Origin: Oscillospiraceae bacterium
GTDB lineage: Bacteria > Bacillota_A > Clostridia > Oscillospirales > Oscillospiraceae
DNA length: 5,547 bases
Assembly: GCA_017539885.1 (NCBI GenBank)
Contig: JAFYCC010000012.1
Coordinates: 1-5,547, forward strand
Direction: 5' to 3'
Position numbers and translations under genes: made by a program. Shown one piece after another: positions 1 through 5,547 of the stretch (its first letter is position 1; each line of letters begins with the position of its first letter). The notes below the pieces were generated by a model. The model saw nothing but the letters and a program-made list of their open reading frames with translations, did no database searches and was not told the DNA's origin.

Positions 1-1013
1 CTGCTTATCTCAATTACATAGATTATCGCACGCTGGCGCTGCTCTACGCGCTGATGGTCGTCGTTGCCGGCCTGCGGGCGGCAGGTGCCTTTGAATCGCT
101 CGCACACGCTGTGTGCGTCCGTGCCAGAAGCACGCTCTCGATGGGCGTGCTTCTCGTCTTGCTCTCCTTTTTCAGTTCCATGCTCATCACCAACGACGTG
201 GCGCTGCTCACCTTCGTGCCGTTCGCTGTGGTACTGTTAGGAATGACAGGACGAGGACAGGACCTCATCCGAGTGGTCGTGCTGCAGATCGTTGCGGCTA
301 ACCTTGGCAGCATGCTCACGCCTGTAGGCAACCCTCAGAATCTGTTTCTCTATTCGCATTTCGGGTTCACTGCCGGGACATTCTTCCGCGTAACGCTTCC
401 CGTGTGGACCCTCTCGCTGGCGCTGCTCCTTCTGCTTTGCCTGCTGTTGCCGCGGGAGACTTTGCACGTCAAGCTCGGTGAGGCGCCGGATATGGATGTG
501 AAAAAGCTGTGTCTGTATCTGGCGCTCTTCGCGGTATGTCTGCTCTCTGTGTTTCGCGTGATCAGTTGGCCGGTCATGCTCGCCGTGATCTTAGCTTCGC
601 TGCTCTTCTTCGACAGGAAAAGGCTTCTGCAGGCGGATTTCCTGCTGCTGCTCACCTTTGTCGCCTTCTTCATGTTCGCCGGAAATCTTGCGCGGCTCGA
701 TGCGGTCGACCGCCTGCTGCGCCGTCTTCTGCGCGGCCGTGAGTACCTGACGGCGCTGGTAACCAGTCAGGTCATAAGCAACGTACCCGCCGCGCTGCTG
801 CTCTCCGGCTTCACGGATGAGGCACGCGCTCTGCTGCTTGGCGTGGACATCGGCGGTCTCGGCACGCCGATTGCCAGTCTTGCCAGTCTTATCGGCATGA
901 AGCTCTATTCCCGCAGTGAAAACGCGCGTCTCGGACGCTTCTTGCTCGAGTTCACAGTCGTAAATGTCGTTCTGCTCCTTCTGCTGAGCATCGCCGTATG
1001 GTTATTTTTCTGA
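1..1013 (+). CDS. SLC13 / ion-transporter-superfamily anion permease, 5'-truncated by the window edge
   Basis: This is an inner-membrane carrier for an anion, probably a di- or tricarboxylate or another small oxyanion; the substrate cannot be read from sequence. The frame is open to the left edge (first full codon at 3), and the residues before the first in-window ATG (54) read YIDYRTLALLYAL, which fits the conserved region of the family, so ATG 54 is not the start and the N-terminus is missing. About 336 residues are visible, mostly hydrophobic helices with short loops. Family-like signatures are TNDVALLTFVPF (from 189), TPVGNPQN (about 318-341), SNVPAA (777-794) and GGLGTPIASLASL (852-890). 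Two half-repeats with a TND/GNPQN-type motif and an SNVPAA/GGLGTP-type motif are typical of the NhaD/ArsB/SLC13 superfamily. It ends in a hydrophobic helix at TGA 1011-1013. No hairpin follows, so some read-through into the next gene is possible. An ArsB- or NhaD-like role is less likely but not excluded. Confidence 0.85.
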   Translation, partial: AYLNYIDYRTLALLYALMVVVAGLRAAGAFESLAHAVCVRARSTLSMGVLLVLLSFFSSMLITNDVALLTFVPFAVVLLGMTGRGQDLIRVVVLQIVAANLGSMLTPVGNPQNLFLYSHFGFTAGTFFRVTLPVWTLSLALLLLLCLLLPRETLHVKLGEAPDMDVKKLCLYLALFAVCLLSVFRVISWPVMLAVILASLLFFDRKRLLQADFLLLLTFVAFFMFAGNLARLDAVDRLLRRLLRGREYLTALVTSQVISNVPAALLLSGFTDEARALLLGVDIGGLGTPIASLASLIGMKLYSRSENARLGRFLLEFTVVNVVLLLLLSIAVWLFF

Positions 1014-1024
1014 GGCCGGGACTG

Positions 1025-1053
1025 TTGCCATCCATCAAAGAAAGTGCTATACT
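1025..1053 (+). promoter_or_regulatory. SigA-type promoter for the UroD-like methyltransferase gene
   Basis: The -35 box TTGCCA (1025-1030) and the -10 box TATACT (1048-1053) are separated by exactly 17 nt and match the consensus at 5 of 6 positions each. Transcription would begin near 1060, giving a leader of about 30 nt before the ATG at 1089. The promoter lies wholly in the 75-nt gap after the permease stop, so the downstream gene can be expressed independently. It also overlaps an in-frame GTG at 1044, which therefore cannot be the start for this transcript. Called by eye. Confidence 0.7.
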
Positions 1054-1075
1054 GCATCCATAACGAATTACGATC

Positions 1076-1082
1076 AAGGAGG
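1076..1082 (+). promoter_or_regulatory. Strong ribosome binding site that fixes the start at 1089
   Basis: AAGGAGG lies 6 nt before the ATG at 1089. The longer in-frame alternative, GTG 1044, has no comparable site and sits inside the promoter, so the 15 extra N-terminal residues it would add are rejected. Confidence 0.85.
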
Positions 1083-1088
1083 CGCTTT

Positions 1089-2153
1089 ATGTTCCGTAAG
1101 ATCCCCTTTGTGGAGGCCGAGCGAGAAGTCGTCGGCACCCGTCCCGGCTTCATGGGCCGCGGAGAAGTTCCGATCTACAACACCCCGGTCACGCCGCGCG
1201 AAAACATGCATGCTCTGTTTGAAGAGAAGCATCCCTACTGGATGCCAGACAGCCGCGACCTCGTCGGCATCATGTCAGCAGCCTACAACTCCCACCTTGG
1301 CCGTGGCTTCGGAGCAAACAGTGTCGACTGCTTCGACGTGCACTGGATATTCGAGCCCACTGCCGGCGGCTCCATCAGCGAAGCCGGGCGCCCGCGCTTC
1401 ACAGACGTGAATGACTGGCGCAAGTCCATCACGATTCCGAACGTCGACGAATGGGACTGGGCGGCAGACGCGAAGGGCAAGCCCATCAACGCGCAGATGC
1501 CGGCCGACATTTCACTGGTCAACGGTTTCTGGTTTGAGCGGCTGATTTCCTTCATGGATTTCATGCCTGCTGCCATGGCGCTTATCGACGAGGATCAGCA
1601 GGACGCTATCAAAGATCTGTTCGCCGCCACCACGGAGCTCGGCTGCCGTGTCGTTGACAAGCTCTGCGAGTACTGGCCGAGACTGGACTTCATTGAGGTA
1701 CATGACGACTGGGGTGCACAAAAGGCGCCTTTCTTCTCGCTGGACATTGCCTATGACCTCTTTGTTCCCTACATGAAGCAGCTCACCGATCACATTCACT
1801 CCAAAGGACGCCACACGATGCTGCACTCCTGCGGGCACAACGTTGAGCGCGTCCAGTGCTATATCGACGGCGGCTTCGACATGTGGCAGCCGCAGCCGAT
1901 GAATGACATCGAGTATCTCTACGACAACTATGGCGACAAGATCGTGCTGACGGTCTGGCCTGAGGAAAAGGACCTTGCCACCCGCAGTGAGGCCGAGCAG
2001 CGCGCTGCCGCGCGCCGCTATGTTGACCGTTTCTGCCAGCCCGGCAAGCCTTCCATCTTCGGTCGCGAAGCACAGCTGCGCACCGAGGGCGCTGAATTCT
2101 TCTTCGACGAAGTTTACCGCTACAGCCGTCAGGTTTACATGAATCAGGAATAA
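1089..2153 (+). CDS. Uroporphyrinogen decarboxylase (UroD) superfamily protein, MtaA/MtbA/MtvB-like corrinoid methyltransferase
   Basis: A soluble 354-residue protein predicted to form a UroD-type TIM barrel. Members of the methyltransferase branch move a methyl group between a substrate or coenzyme M and a corrinoid protein, using a zinc bound by a His-X-Cys...Cys triad. That triad is visible here as H246-S-C248-G and C316. The N-terminal segment TPRENMHALFEEKHPYWMP (residues 35-53) resembles the TP-x-EN-x-x-x-A-x-x-x-x-x-P-x-x-x-P opening seen in this branch, and VHDDWGAQKAPFFS (204-217) matches the conserved barrel strand with an acidic pair. The RQAGR-type motif of haem-pathway UroD is absent, so a role in haem synthesis is unlikely. 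Length is usual for the family. No corrinoid-binding protein or reductive activator is present in the window, so the substrate (for example a methoxylated aromatic or a methylamine/betaine) is unknown. The gene has its own promoter and ends before a strong palindrome. Superfamily assignment is confident; the methyltransferase role is inferred. Confidence 0.85.
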   Translation: MFRKIPFVEAEREVVGTRPGFMGRGEVPIYNTPVTPRENMHALFEEKHPYWMPDSRDLVGIMSAAYNSHLGRGFGANSVDCFDVHWIFEPTAGGSISEAGRPRFTDVNDWRKSITIPNVDEWDWAADAKGKPINAQMPADISLVNGFWFERLISFMDFMPAAMALIDEDQQDAIKDLFAATTELGCRVVDKLCEYWPRLDFIEVHDDWGAQKAPFFSLDIAYDLFVPYMKQLTDHIHSKGRHTMLHSCGHNVERVQCYIDGGFDMWQPQPMNDIEYLYDNYGDKIVLTVWPEEKDLATRSEAEQRAAARRYVDRFCQPGKPSIFGREAQLRTEGAEFFFDEVYRYSRQVYMNQE

Positions 2154-2165
2154 GCTTAAGCTCAC

Positions 2166-2203
2166 GAAAGCAGCGCCGCCCCGGCCGGGGCGGCGCTGCT
2201 TTC
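2166..2203. terminator. Perfect 38-nt palindrome, probable bidirectional terminator
   Basis: Two 19-nt arms are exact reverse complements (GAAAGCAGCGCCGCCCCGG and its complement), folding in practice as a 17-bp stem closed by a GGCC loop. It starts 12 nt after the TAA of the plus-strand methyltransferase gene and ends 18 nt beyond the stop of the convergent minus-strand lipoprotein gene. Because the repeat is symmetric, both transcripts would form the same hairpin with an A-run at the 5' base and a short U-run (UUUC) at the 3' base. The U-run is brief, so efficiency as an intrinsic terminator is uncertain. Confidence 0.8.
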
Positions 2204-2221
2204 TGCATGGCTCTGCGGCAT

Positions 2222-3043
2222 TCAGCGTCCGTCGACTACGTAGAAATCATAGCCGCTGTTGTCGAAACTGTCATAGTGTCCGATCGGATCGGCGGTGTAG
2301 ACTTCGAAATCTTCTCTCGAGCAGCCGCAGATGAAGAACGCCGCGCCGTCATAGTCCTCCGGACAGGTCAGATGGATATGAAGCAGGGCCGGGAACAGCT
2401 TAGAAGAATAGCCCAGATCATAATAGGAGCCGGAGGTCAGAATGTTGAATTTCAGGCTGACATTATAGCTTTTACCGCCGTATTCGATCGTGCTGCCGAC
2501 TACGTCCCCGTCCTCGATCTCGCAGACGATCATGCTTCCGGTATACTGGTCGAGGAATCCGTACATGGCAACCCACGCCCAGGTATAGGTGCCATCCTCG
2601 TATGTTTCCAGATGGGGCAGGATCTTGATTTCAGCAGTTATGGTTTTTTTGCCCTCGCCCGGAATGTCTTCCTTCGACACGGTGAGCGAGCAGTCAAGCG
2701 GAACGTTATCCGCGTCGTCAAATTGCGAGGAAAGGTTCGTATGCACAGTGAGCTCGCCCTGGCGCGAAAAGCGCAGGCCGCTTGTCTCAAACCATGGCGT
2801 TGCCGTTGAAGGCTCCGTCGTCGGCTCCTGCACCGGCGAAGGCTCCGGCTCAGAGGGCGTCTCGGGCGCGGGCACGCTCGGGGGGGCGGTCGTGCCGGAC
2901 TCGGAACCTTTATCGGACAGCACCCTCGGCGTGACCACCGCGGGCGCGCCGGTTTCGGTGTCTTTCCCGCCGCAGCCGCAGAGCAGGGCGCAGAGCATGG
3001 CACCAATGATTGCGATGACGATCATAGTCTTCAAACGTACCAT
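2222..3043 (-). CDS. Putative secreted lipoprotein with Pro/Glu/Thr-rich linker and an unrecognised C-terminal domain
   Basis: A 273-residue protein whose function I do not recognise. It opens with a short basic stretch (MVRLK), a hydrophobic core (residues 7-21) and a lipobox-like L21-C-G-C24, so signal peptidase II would most likely make C24 the lipidated N-terminus, anchoring it on the outer face of the membrane (C22 is a less likely site). Residues 27-83 lack aromatic residues and are rich in Pro, Glu, Ser, Thr and Ala, which suggests a flexible wall-spanning linker. Residues 84-273 look like a mostly beta domain, beginning PWFETSGLRFSRQGELTVHTN and including GFLDQYTGS (162-170), GGKSYNVSLKF (189-199) and five cysteines (118, 174, 227, 239, 241). 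The WF...YTG...G-x-x-Y-x-V order recalls uncharacterised extracellular domains of Clostridia, from memory only. The ATG is preceded by AAGAGAG (3051-3057) at 7 nt. It lies 68 nt downstream of the M32 gene on the same strand and may be read from that transcript. Confidence 0.85.
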   Translation of the reverse strand: MVRLKTMIVIAIIGAMLCALLCGCGGKDTETGAPAVVTPRVLSDKGSESGTTAPPSVPAPETPSEPEPSPVQEPTTEPSTATPWFETSGLRFSRQGELTVHTNLSSQFDDADNVPLDCSLTVSKEDIPGEGKKTITAEIKILPHLETYEDGTYTWAWVAMYGFLDQYTGSMIVCEIEDGDVVGSTIEYGGKSYNVSLKFNILTSGSYYDLGYSSKLFPALLHIHLTCPEDYDGAAFFICGCSREDFEVYTADPIGHYDSFDNSGYDFYVVDGR

Positions 3044-3085
3044 TTATTATCTCTCTTTTCTTTCAAATCTGCGTTCTTTCTATCA

Positions 3086-3103
3086 GGCGGCGCCTCAGCC
3101 GCC
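3086..3103 (-). terminator. Short GC hairpin between the M32 and lipoprotein genes (weak terminator or attenuator)
   Basis: GGCGGC (3086-3091) and GCCGCC (3098-3103) can pair over a 6-nt loop, 8 nt past the stop of the minus-strand M32 gene. There is no U-run after it on the minus strand, so it is more likely to reduce read-through or shield the upstream mRNA end than to stop transcription. A very weak promoter-like pair, TTGGCG (3100-3105) and TAGAAA (3077-3082) with 17-nt spacing, overlaps it; I do not call it. Confidence 0.3.
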
Positions 3104-3111
3104 AATGTGCT

Positions 3112-4614
3112 TCACAGCCCGTACAGATCCGTATATTTTGCCGTCAGATAATCAGTGAACGCCGTGGGATCGAAGTCTTCACCCACTGCTTTTTTGAACA
3201 GTTCCGCAGGCGCATACAGGCAGCCGTGCCGCCATACGCGCTCGCGCAGCCAGTCGTTGACCGGCGCGAAGTTCCCCGCGCGGAGAGCGGCGTCCACATC
3301 CACGGTCTCGTGCATCTTCCGCAAAAGCTGTGCGCCGTATGCGCTGCCGAGCGCGTAGGACGGGAAATAGCCGATGGCGCCTCCCGACCAGTGGCTGTCC
3401 TGAAGCACGCCGCGCCGGTTGTCCGGAACGTCAATACCGAGATAGTCTTTATACAGCGCATTCCACGCCTCCGGCAGTTCCTTCACTTCAAGCGATCCGT
3501 CCATGAGCCGTTTCTCAAGCTCGTAGCGCACCATGACATGCAGTGCATATGTCAGTTCGTCCGCCTCCGTACGAATGAGGCTTGGCTCTGCCAGGCAGAC
3601 GGCGCTGTAAAGTTCATCCGGTGTGCGTGACGCCGTCACTCCGGGGAAAAATGTCTCCAGCTCCGGAAAGATGCATTCGCAAAAGGCGCGGCTGCGCCCG
3701 AGGATATTCTCATAAAAACGGCTCTGGCTCTCGTGGATGGCCATGGATACGCCGCCGTCGAGCGCTGTGTATGCCAGATCGTCACTGCTGCCCGTGTCAT
3801 ACAGTGCGTGACCGCCCTCATGGATAACGCTGTACATCGAACTGGAAAAATCGTCCTCATGGTAGTGCGTCGTGATGCGTTCGTCAAGGTGGGAACCCAG
3901 ACTGGTCGTGAACGGGTGTTCCGTTTCAGCAAGTCCGACGTGTGACAAGTCGAGTCCGATCAGTTCCATCAATCGGAGAGAAAAGCGCTTCTGTGCCTCG
4001 ACGGGAAAACGCCCGGTCAGAATGCTTCTGTCGGGTCTGGGCTTTTCCTGTACGCGCCTGAGCAGCGGCACGATCCGTTCGCGCAGTACAGCAAAGAACG
4101 CATCGCATTTCCCGCGATCGAGTCCCTCCTCGAATTCGCTCAGCCAATAATCATATGGCTGTTTTTCCGGCGCACAGTACGCGGCAAAGCGCTTCGCGTC
4201 CGTGACGATTCTCTCCATATATGGCTCGAAAAGCGGCCAGTCATCCGTCAGCTTTGATGTATGCCACACGTCCTGCGCTTCGACGAGCAGTTTTTCATGC
4301 GCAACGTACTCGTCCATGGGGATCTTTCTCAGCTTGCGGACTTCACGCAGCAGCAGATAGACTTCCCTGTTTTCCTTCTCATCCAGTGAGTCCTTCTCAC
4401 CATCGAGGTATTCAAGCAGTTCAATCGTCTCTTCCCCTGTAGAGAGGCGGTACAGCTCCTCGCTGAGCACGCCTGTCGACTGCGCGCGGTTTGCCGCCGT
4501 GCCCTTTGGCGCAGTTGTCTCGCCGTCATAACTCAGCAGTCCGAGCGCATGATAGAATGCGCTCTGTTTCTTTTGCAATGCAGCAAGCCGCTCTCTAGCT
4601 TCCTCTGTCGTCAC
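3112..4614 (-). CDS. M32 family metallocarboxypeptidase (carboxypeptidase Taq type)
   Basis: A cytoplasmic zinc carboxypeptidase that removes single residues from peptide C-termini, probably in peptide recycling. Numbering from GTG 4614 gives 500 residues, the usual M32 length. The zinc site is H265-E-G-G-H269 (the HExxH motif, with E266 as catalytic base) and E295 in HESQSRFYEN, the third ligand. Other M32 hallmarks are HPFTTSLGSHLDERITTHY (233-251), LQDSHWSGG (404-412) and GYFPSYALG (415-423). No signal peptide or membrane segment is seen. Start choice: the longest frame begins at GTG 4638, overlapping the stop of the HD gene, but has no ribosome binding site; GTG 4614 has AGGAAAGGAG just upstream, and the protein then begins with the charged helix TTEEARERLAALQKK expected of the family. 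All catalytic residues are present, so it should be active. It is the second gene of the minus-strand cluster, 20 nt behind the HD gene. Confidence 0.95.
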   Translation of the reverse strand: MTTEEARERLAALQKKQSAFYHALGLLSYDGETTAPKGTAANRAQSTGVLSEELYRLSTGEETIELLEYLDGEKDSLDEKENREVYLLLREVRKLRKIPMDEYVAHEKLLVEAQDVWHTSKLTDDWPLFEPYMERIVTDAKRFAAYCAPEKQPYDYWLSEFEEGLDRGKCDAFFAVLRERIVPLLRRVQEKPRPDRSILTGRFPVEAQKRFSLRLMELIGLDLSHVGLAETEHPFTTSLGSHLDERITTHYHEDDFSSSMYSVIHEGGHALYDTGSSDDLAYTALDGGVSMAIHESQSRFYENILGRSRAFCECIFPELETFFPGVTASRTPDELYSAVCLAEPSLIRTEADELTYALHVMVRYELEKRLMDGSLEVKELPEAWNALYKDYLGIDVPDNRRGVLQDSHWSGGAIGYFPSYALGSAYGAQLLRKMHETVDVDAALRAGNFAPVNDWLRERVWRHGCLYAPAELFKKAVGEDFDPTAFTDYLTAKYTDLYGL

Positions 4615-4625
4615 GATATCCGTCT

Positions 4626-4635
4626 CTCCTTTCCT
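4626..4635 (-). promoter_or_regulatory. Ribosome binding site that selects GTG 4614 for the M32 gene
   Basis: On the minus strand AGGAAAGGAG ends 11 nt before GTG 4614 (about 9 nt if the following AG is counted). It begins at the stop codon of the upstream HD gene, an arrangement common in translationally coupled pairs. The alternative GTG at 4638 lies upstream of this site and so cannot use it. Confidence 0.7.
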
Positions 4636-5285
4636 CACAGCAGCTTCTCGCTCGTAAGCAGCTGCGACAAAAGCTTCTTATAGAACTGTTCGGCGAAAAC
4701 CAGTCGTTCTGTCCATATGCGTCTCGCCGTCTCCGTTGCCATCGGCACGTCATACAGCTTCGCAAGCCCATCCAGACGTCTGGCGACGTATTCCGTCTTC
4801 TCTGCGAGCGCCATAGAACTGAATCTGTCGGCCTCCAGGCGCTCGTAGATCCTGTAGACGTCGAAGCGGTCAAGATTGTCGGCATCCCCGACAGTGAGTG
4901 CAAAAGGCGTGCGCTCACCCGGGAAATCCGACTCGTCGTCCACGTGGATGGCGATTCCGAAGCTGATTTCATGAATCAGCCGCGGTTCAAGTCCGAGCGA
5001 AGCGAGAAACGGTCTTGCTATCGCTGCGGAACGGCGGCCGTGCTCGCGCCAGCCGTTCTCACCGTCAAAAGTCTCGCAGTAGGAGACATCGTGCAGCAGG
5101 CAGGCGATGATCATTGCCTCCTCGTCGAAAGCCTCCTCGCGGGCGATCTGTCTTCCGATGTTCGCAACGCGATAGCTATGTTCGAGCCGATAGGACAATG
5201 CCGCGGGATTCCCGCGCATATACTCGCCGGACGAGAGCTTTTCCCGAAGGAAAGACTCCGTCTTCTCAATTCTTTCTGTCCGCAT
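4635..5285 (-). CDS. HD-domain protein, putative metal-dependent phosphohydrolase (YedJ-like)
   Basis: A soluble 216-residue protein with the HD superfamily metal site: H36 (in LEHSYRVANI), H65-D66 (in ACLLHDVSY) and D134 (in VGDADNLDRFD), with extra histidines H82 and H114 that may complete the site. The order H...HD...H...DAD-x-LD fits the YedJ-like (COG1418-type) subgroup, whose members hydrolyse phosphate esters, often of nucleotides; the substrate here is unknown. No membrane segment, sensor domain or RelA/SpoT-type fusion is present. The ATG has AGGAGG (5292-5297) 6 nt upstream, and a promoter lies just before it with a leader of only about 17 nt. It is the first gene of the minus-strand cluster. 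Its stop TGA (4637-4635) lies 20 nt before the chosen M32 start, so the two should share one transcript. Pairing with a peptidase gives no clear functional clue. Confidence 0.88.
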   Translation of the reverse strand: MRTERIEKTESFLREKLSSGEYMRGNPAALSYRLEHSYRVANIGRQIAREEAFDEEAMIIACLLHDVSYCETFDGENGWREHGRRSAAIARPFLASLGLEPRLIHEISFGIAIHVDDESDFPGERTPFALTVGDADNLDRFDVYRIYERLEADRFSSMALAEKTEYVARRLDGLAKLYDVPMATETARRIWTERLVFAEQFYKKLLSQLLTSEKLL

Positions 5286-5308
5286 TTCCGCCCTCCTAGA
5301 CTTCGTTT

Positions 5309-5337
5309 ATCATATCATGTTTCCTGAATTTTGCCAA
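5309..5337 (-). promoter_or_regulatory. SigA-type promoter of the HD-M32(-lipoprotein) cluster
   Basis: On the minus strand the -35 box TTGGCA (5337-5332) and the -10 box TATGAT (5314-5309) are exactly 17 nt apart and match the consensus at 5 of 6 positions each. Transcription would start near 5302, shortly before the AGGAGG of the HD gene. No operator-like repeat is seen inside the promoter. The hairpin at 5347-5387 lies only 10 nt upstream of the -35 box. Confidence 0.72.
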
Positions 5338-5346
5338 CAGACGTGA

Positions 5347-5387
5347 AAAGGAGCTGTAGCAAAATGCAAATTTTGCGCAGCTCCTTT
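5347..5387. terminator. Imperfect 41-nt hairpin with GCAA loop; terminator or repeat end
   Basis: The arms AAAGGAGCTG (5347-5356) and CAGCTCCTTT (5378-5387) form 10 bp; after a 2x1 internal loop, GCAAAAT (5359-5365) and ATTTTGC (5370-5376) form 7 more bp around GCAA, a GNRA-type tetraloop on the plus strand. Read on the minus strand it ends in CCTTTTC, so it could terminate a gene lying to the right of the window just before the HD promoter. The U-run is short in both directions. It could instead be one end of an insertion element or a dispersed intergenic repeat; the window contains no second copy that I can find. Confidence 0.55.
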
Positions 5388-5547
5388 GCTATTGCCTCGG
5401 ACAAGTAAAAAACGACAGAATCCACAACGATGTTGGGAATCTGCCGCAACTTGTACCAGAGCACGCCCTTCTAAGGCCTGCCCAAATCAGTCTTTTATTC
5501 GGTTTTGTGGAAAACTAAGCCGTATCTTTTTCAAACAACTGCGTTCC
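5388..5547. other. Intergenic stretch with no convincing gene
   Basis: About 160 bases to the right edge. All six frames are short or interrupted. The longest readable stretch is a minus-strand frame from GTG 5464 to TGA 5317-5315 (49 codons) with protein-like composition, but it runs through the hairpin and the HD promoter and lacks a properly spaced ribosome binding site. On the plus strand a frame is open from after a TAA near 5471 to the window edge with no good start. The tail of a gene or of a decayed element lying to the right is possible. Confidence 0.4.

Noticed and set aside
101..117. Perfect 7-bp inverted repeat with a 3-nt loop (CGCACAC / GTGTGCG)
   Set aside because: It lies inside the permease coding sequence with no U-run or regulatory context, and short repeats of this size occur by chance.
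873..890. Tandem 9-nt repeat GCCAGTCTT x2
   Set aside because: It simply codes for ASLASL in the conserved GGLGTP-type loop region of the permease.
1512..2165. Minus-strand open frame of 217 residues antisense to the methyltransferase gene
   Set aside because: It is the mirror of a strongly supported gene, has no domain signature and runs into the terminator palindrome.
2207..2809. Plus-strand open frame of 200 residues starting just after the palindrome
   Set aside because: It is antisense to the lipoprotein gene, which has a signal peptide, lipobox and ribosome binding site; the frame has no ribosome binding site and no recognisable motif.
3077..3105. Weak promoter-like pair TTGGCG-N17-TAGAAA ahead of the lipoprotein gene (minus strand)
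   Set aside because: Each box matches the consensus at only 4 of 6 positions and the spacer is a GC-rich hairpin, so it is not good enough to call.
2589..3158. Plus-strand frame of 189 residues rich in Gly, Ser and Val
   Set aside because: Its composition is the complement of the Pro/Glu/Thr linker of the lipoprotein gene, and it runs on into the M32 gene end.
4962..4980. 7-bp inverted repeat (GCTGATT / AATCAGC) with a 5-nt loop
   Set aside because: It is inside the HD gene, coding for a normal segment of the protein, and is too short to call a site.
1..5547. CRISPR array, tRNA, rRNA, riboswitch, toxin-antitoxin or phage-defence genes
   Set aside because: I saw no regularly spaced repeats, no cloverleaf-like segment, no long structured leader and no matching protein motifs.

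Overview
The window looks like chromosomal DNA from a Gram-positive-type, probably anaerobic member of the Firmicutes, most likely Clostridia. I infer this from strong AGGAGG-type ribosome binding sites, near-consensus SigA-type promoters with 17-nt spacers, GTG starts, a lipobox secreted protein with a Pro/Glu/Thr linker, and a UroD-superfamily corrinoid methyltransferase-like protein. Base composition by eye is moderately GC-rich (not counted). The genus cannot be named from this sequence alone.

Layout: (1) From the left edge to 1013 (+) runs the 3' part of an SLC13/ion-transporter-superfamily anion permease whose start lies outside the window. (2) A promoter (1025-1053) and a strong ribosome binding site precede a 354-residue UroD/MtaA-like protein (1089-2153, +) with a His-X-Cys...Cys zinc-type triad. 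(3) A perfect 38-nt palindrome (2166-2203) lies between convergent genes and probably terminates transcription from both sides. (4) From the right comes a minus-strand cluster: a promoter (5309-5337), an HD-domain protein (4635-5285), an M32 metallocarboxypeptidase (3112-4614, GTG start chosen here) and, 68 nt further on, a lipoprotein (2222-3043) with an unrecognised C-terminal domain. (5) The last 250 bases hold the cluster promoter, an imperfect hairpin with a GCAA loop (5347-5387), and about 160 bases in which I see no convincing gene.

How the genes may work together: the plus-strand pair could import an organic anion and demethylate a methylated compound, but the methyltransferase has its own promoter and no corrinoid protein is visible, so the link is only adjacency. 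The minus-strand HD and M32 genes are 20 nt apart and almost surely co-transcribed; M32 enzymes are cytoplasmic peptidases, while the lipoprotein would sit outside the cell, so shared function is not evident. I found no CRISPR array, tRNA, rRNA, intact mobile element or obvious defence system. The least explained parts are the lipoprotein domain, the orphan methyltransferase and the right-hand intergenic region.
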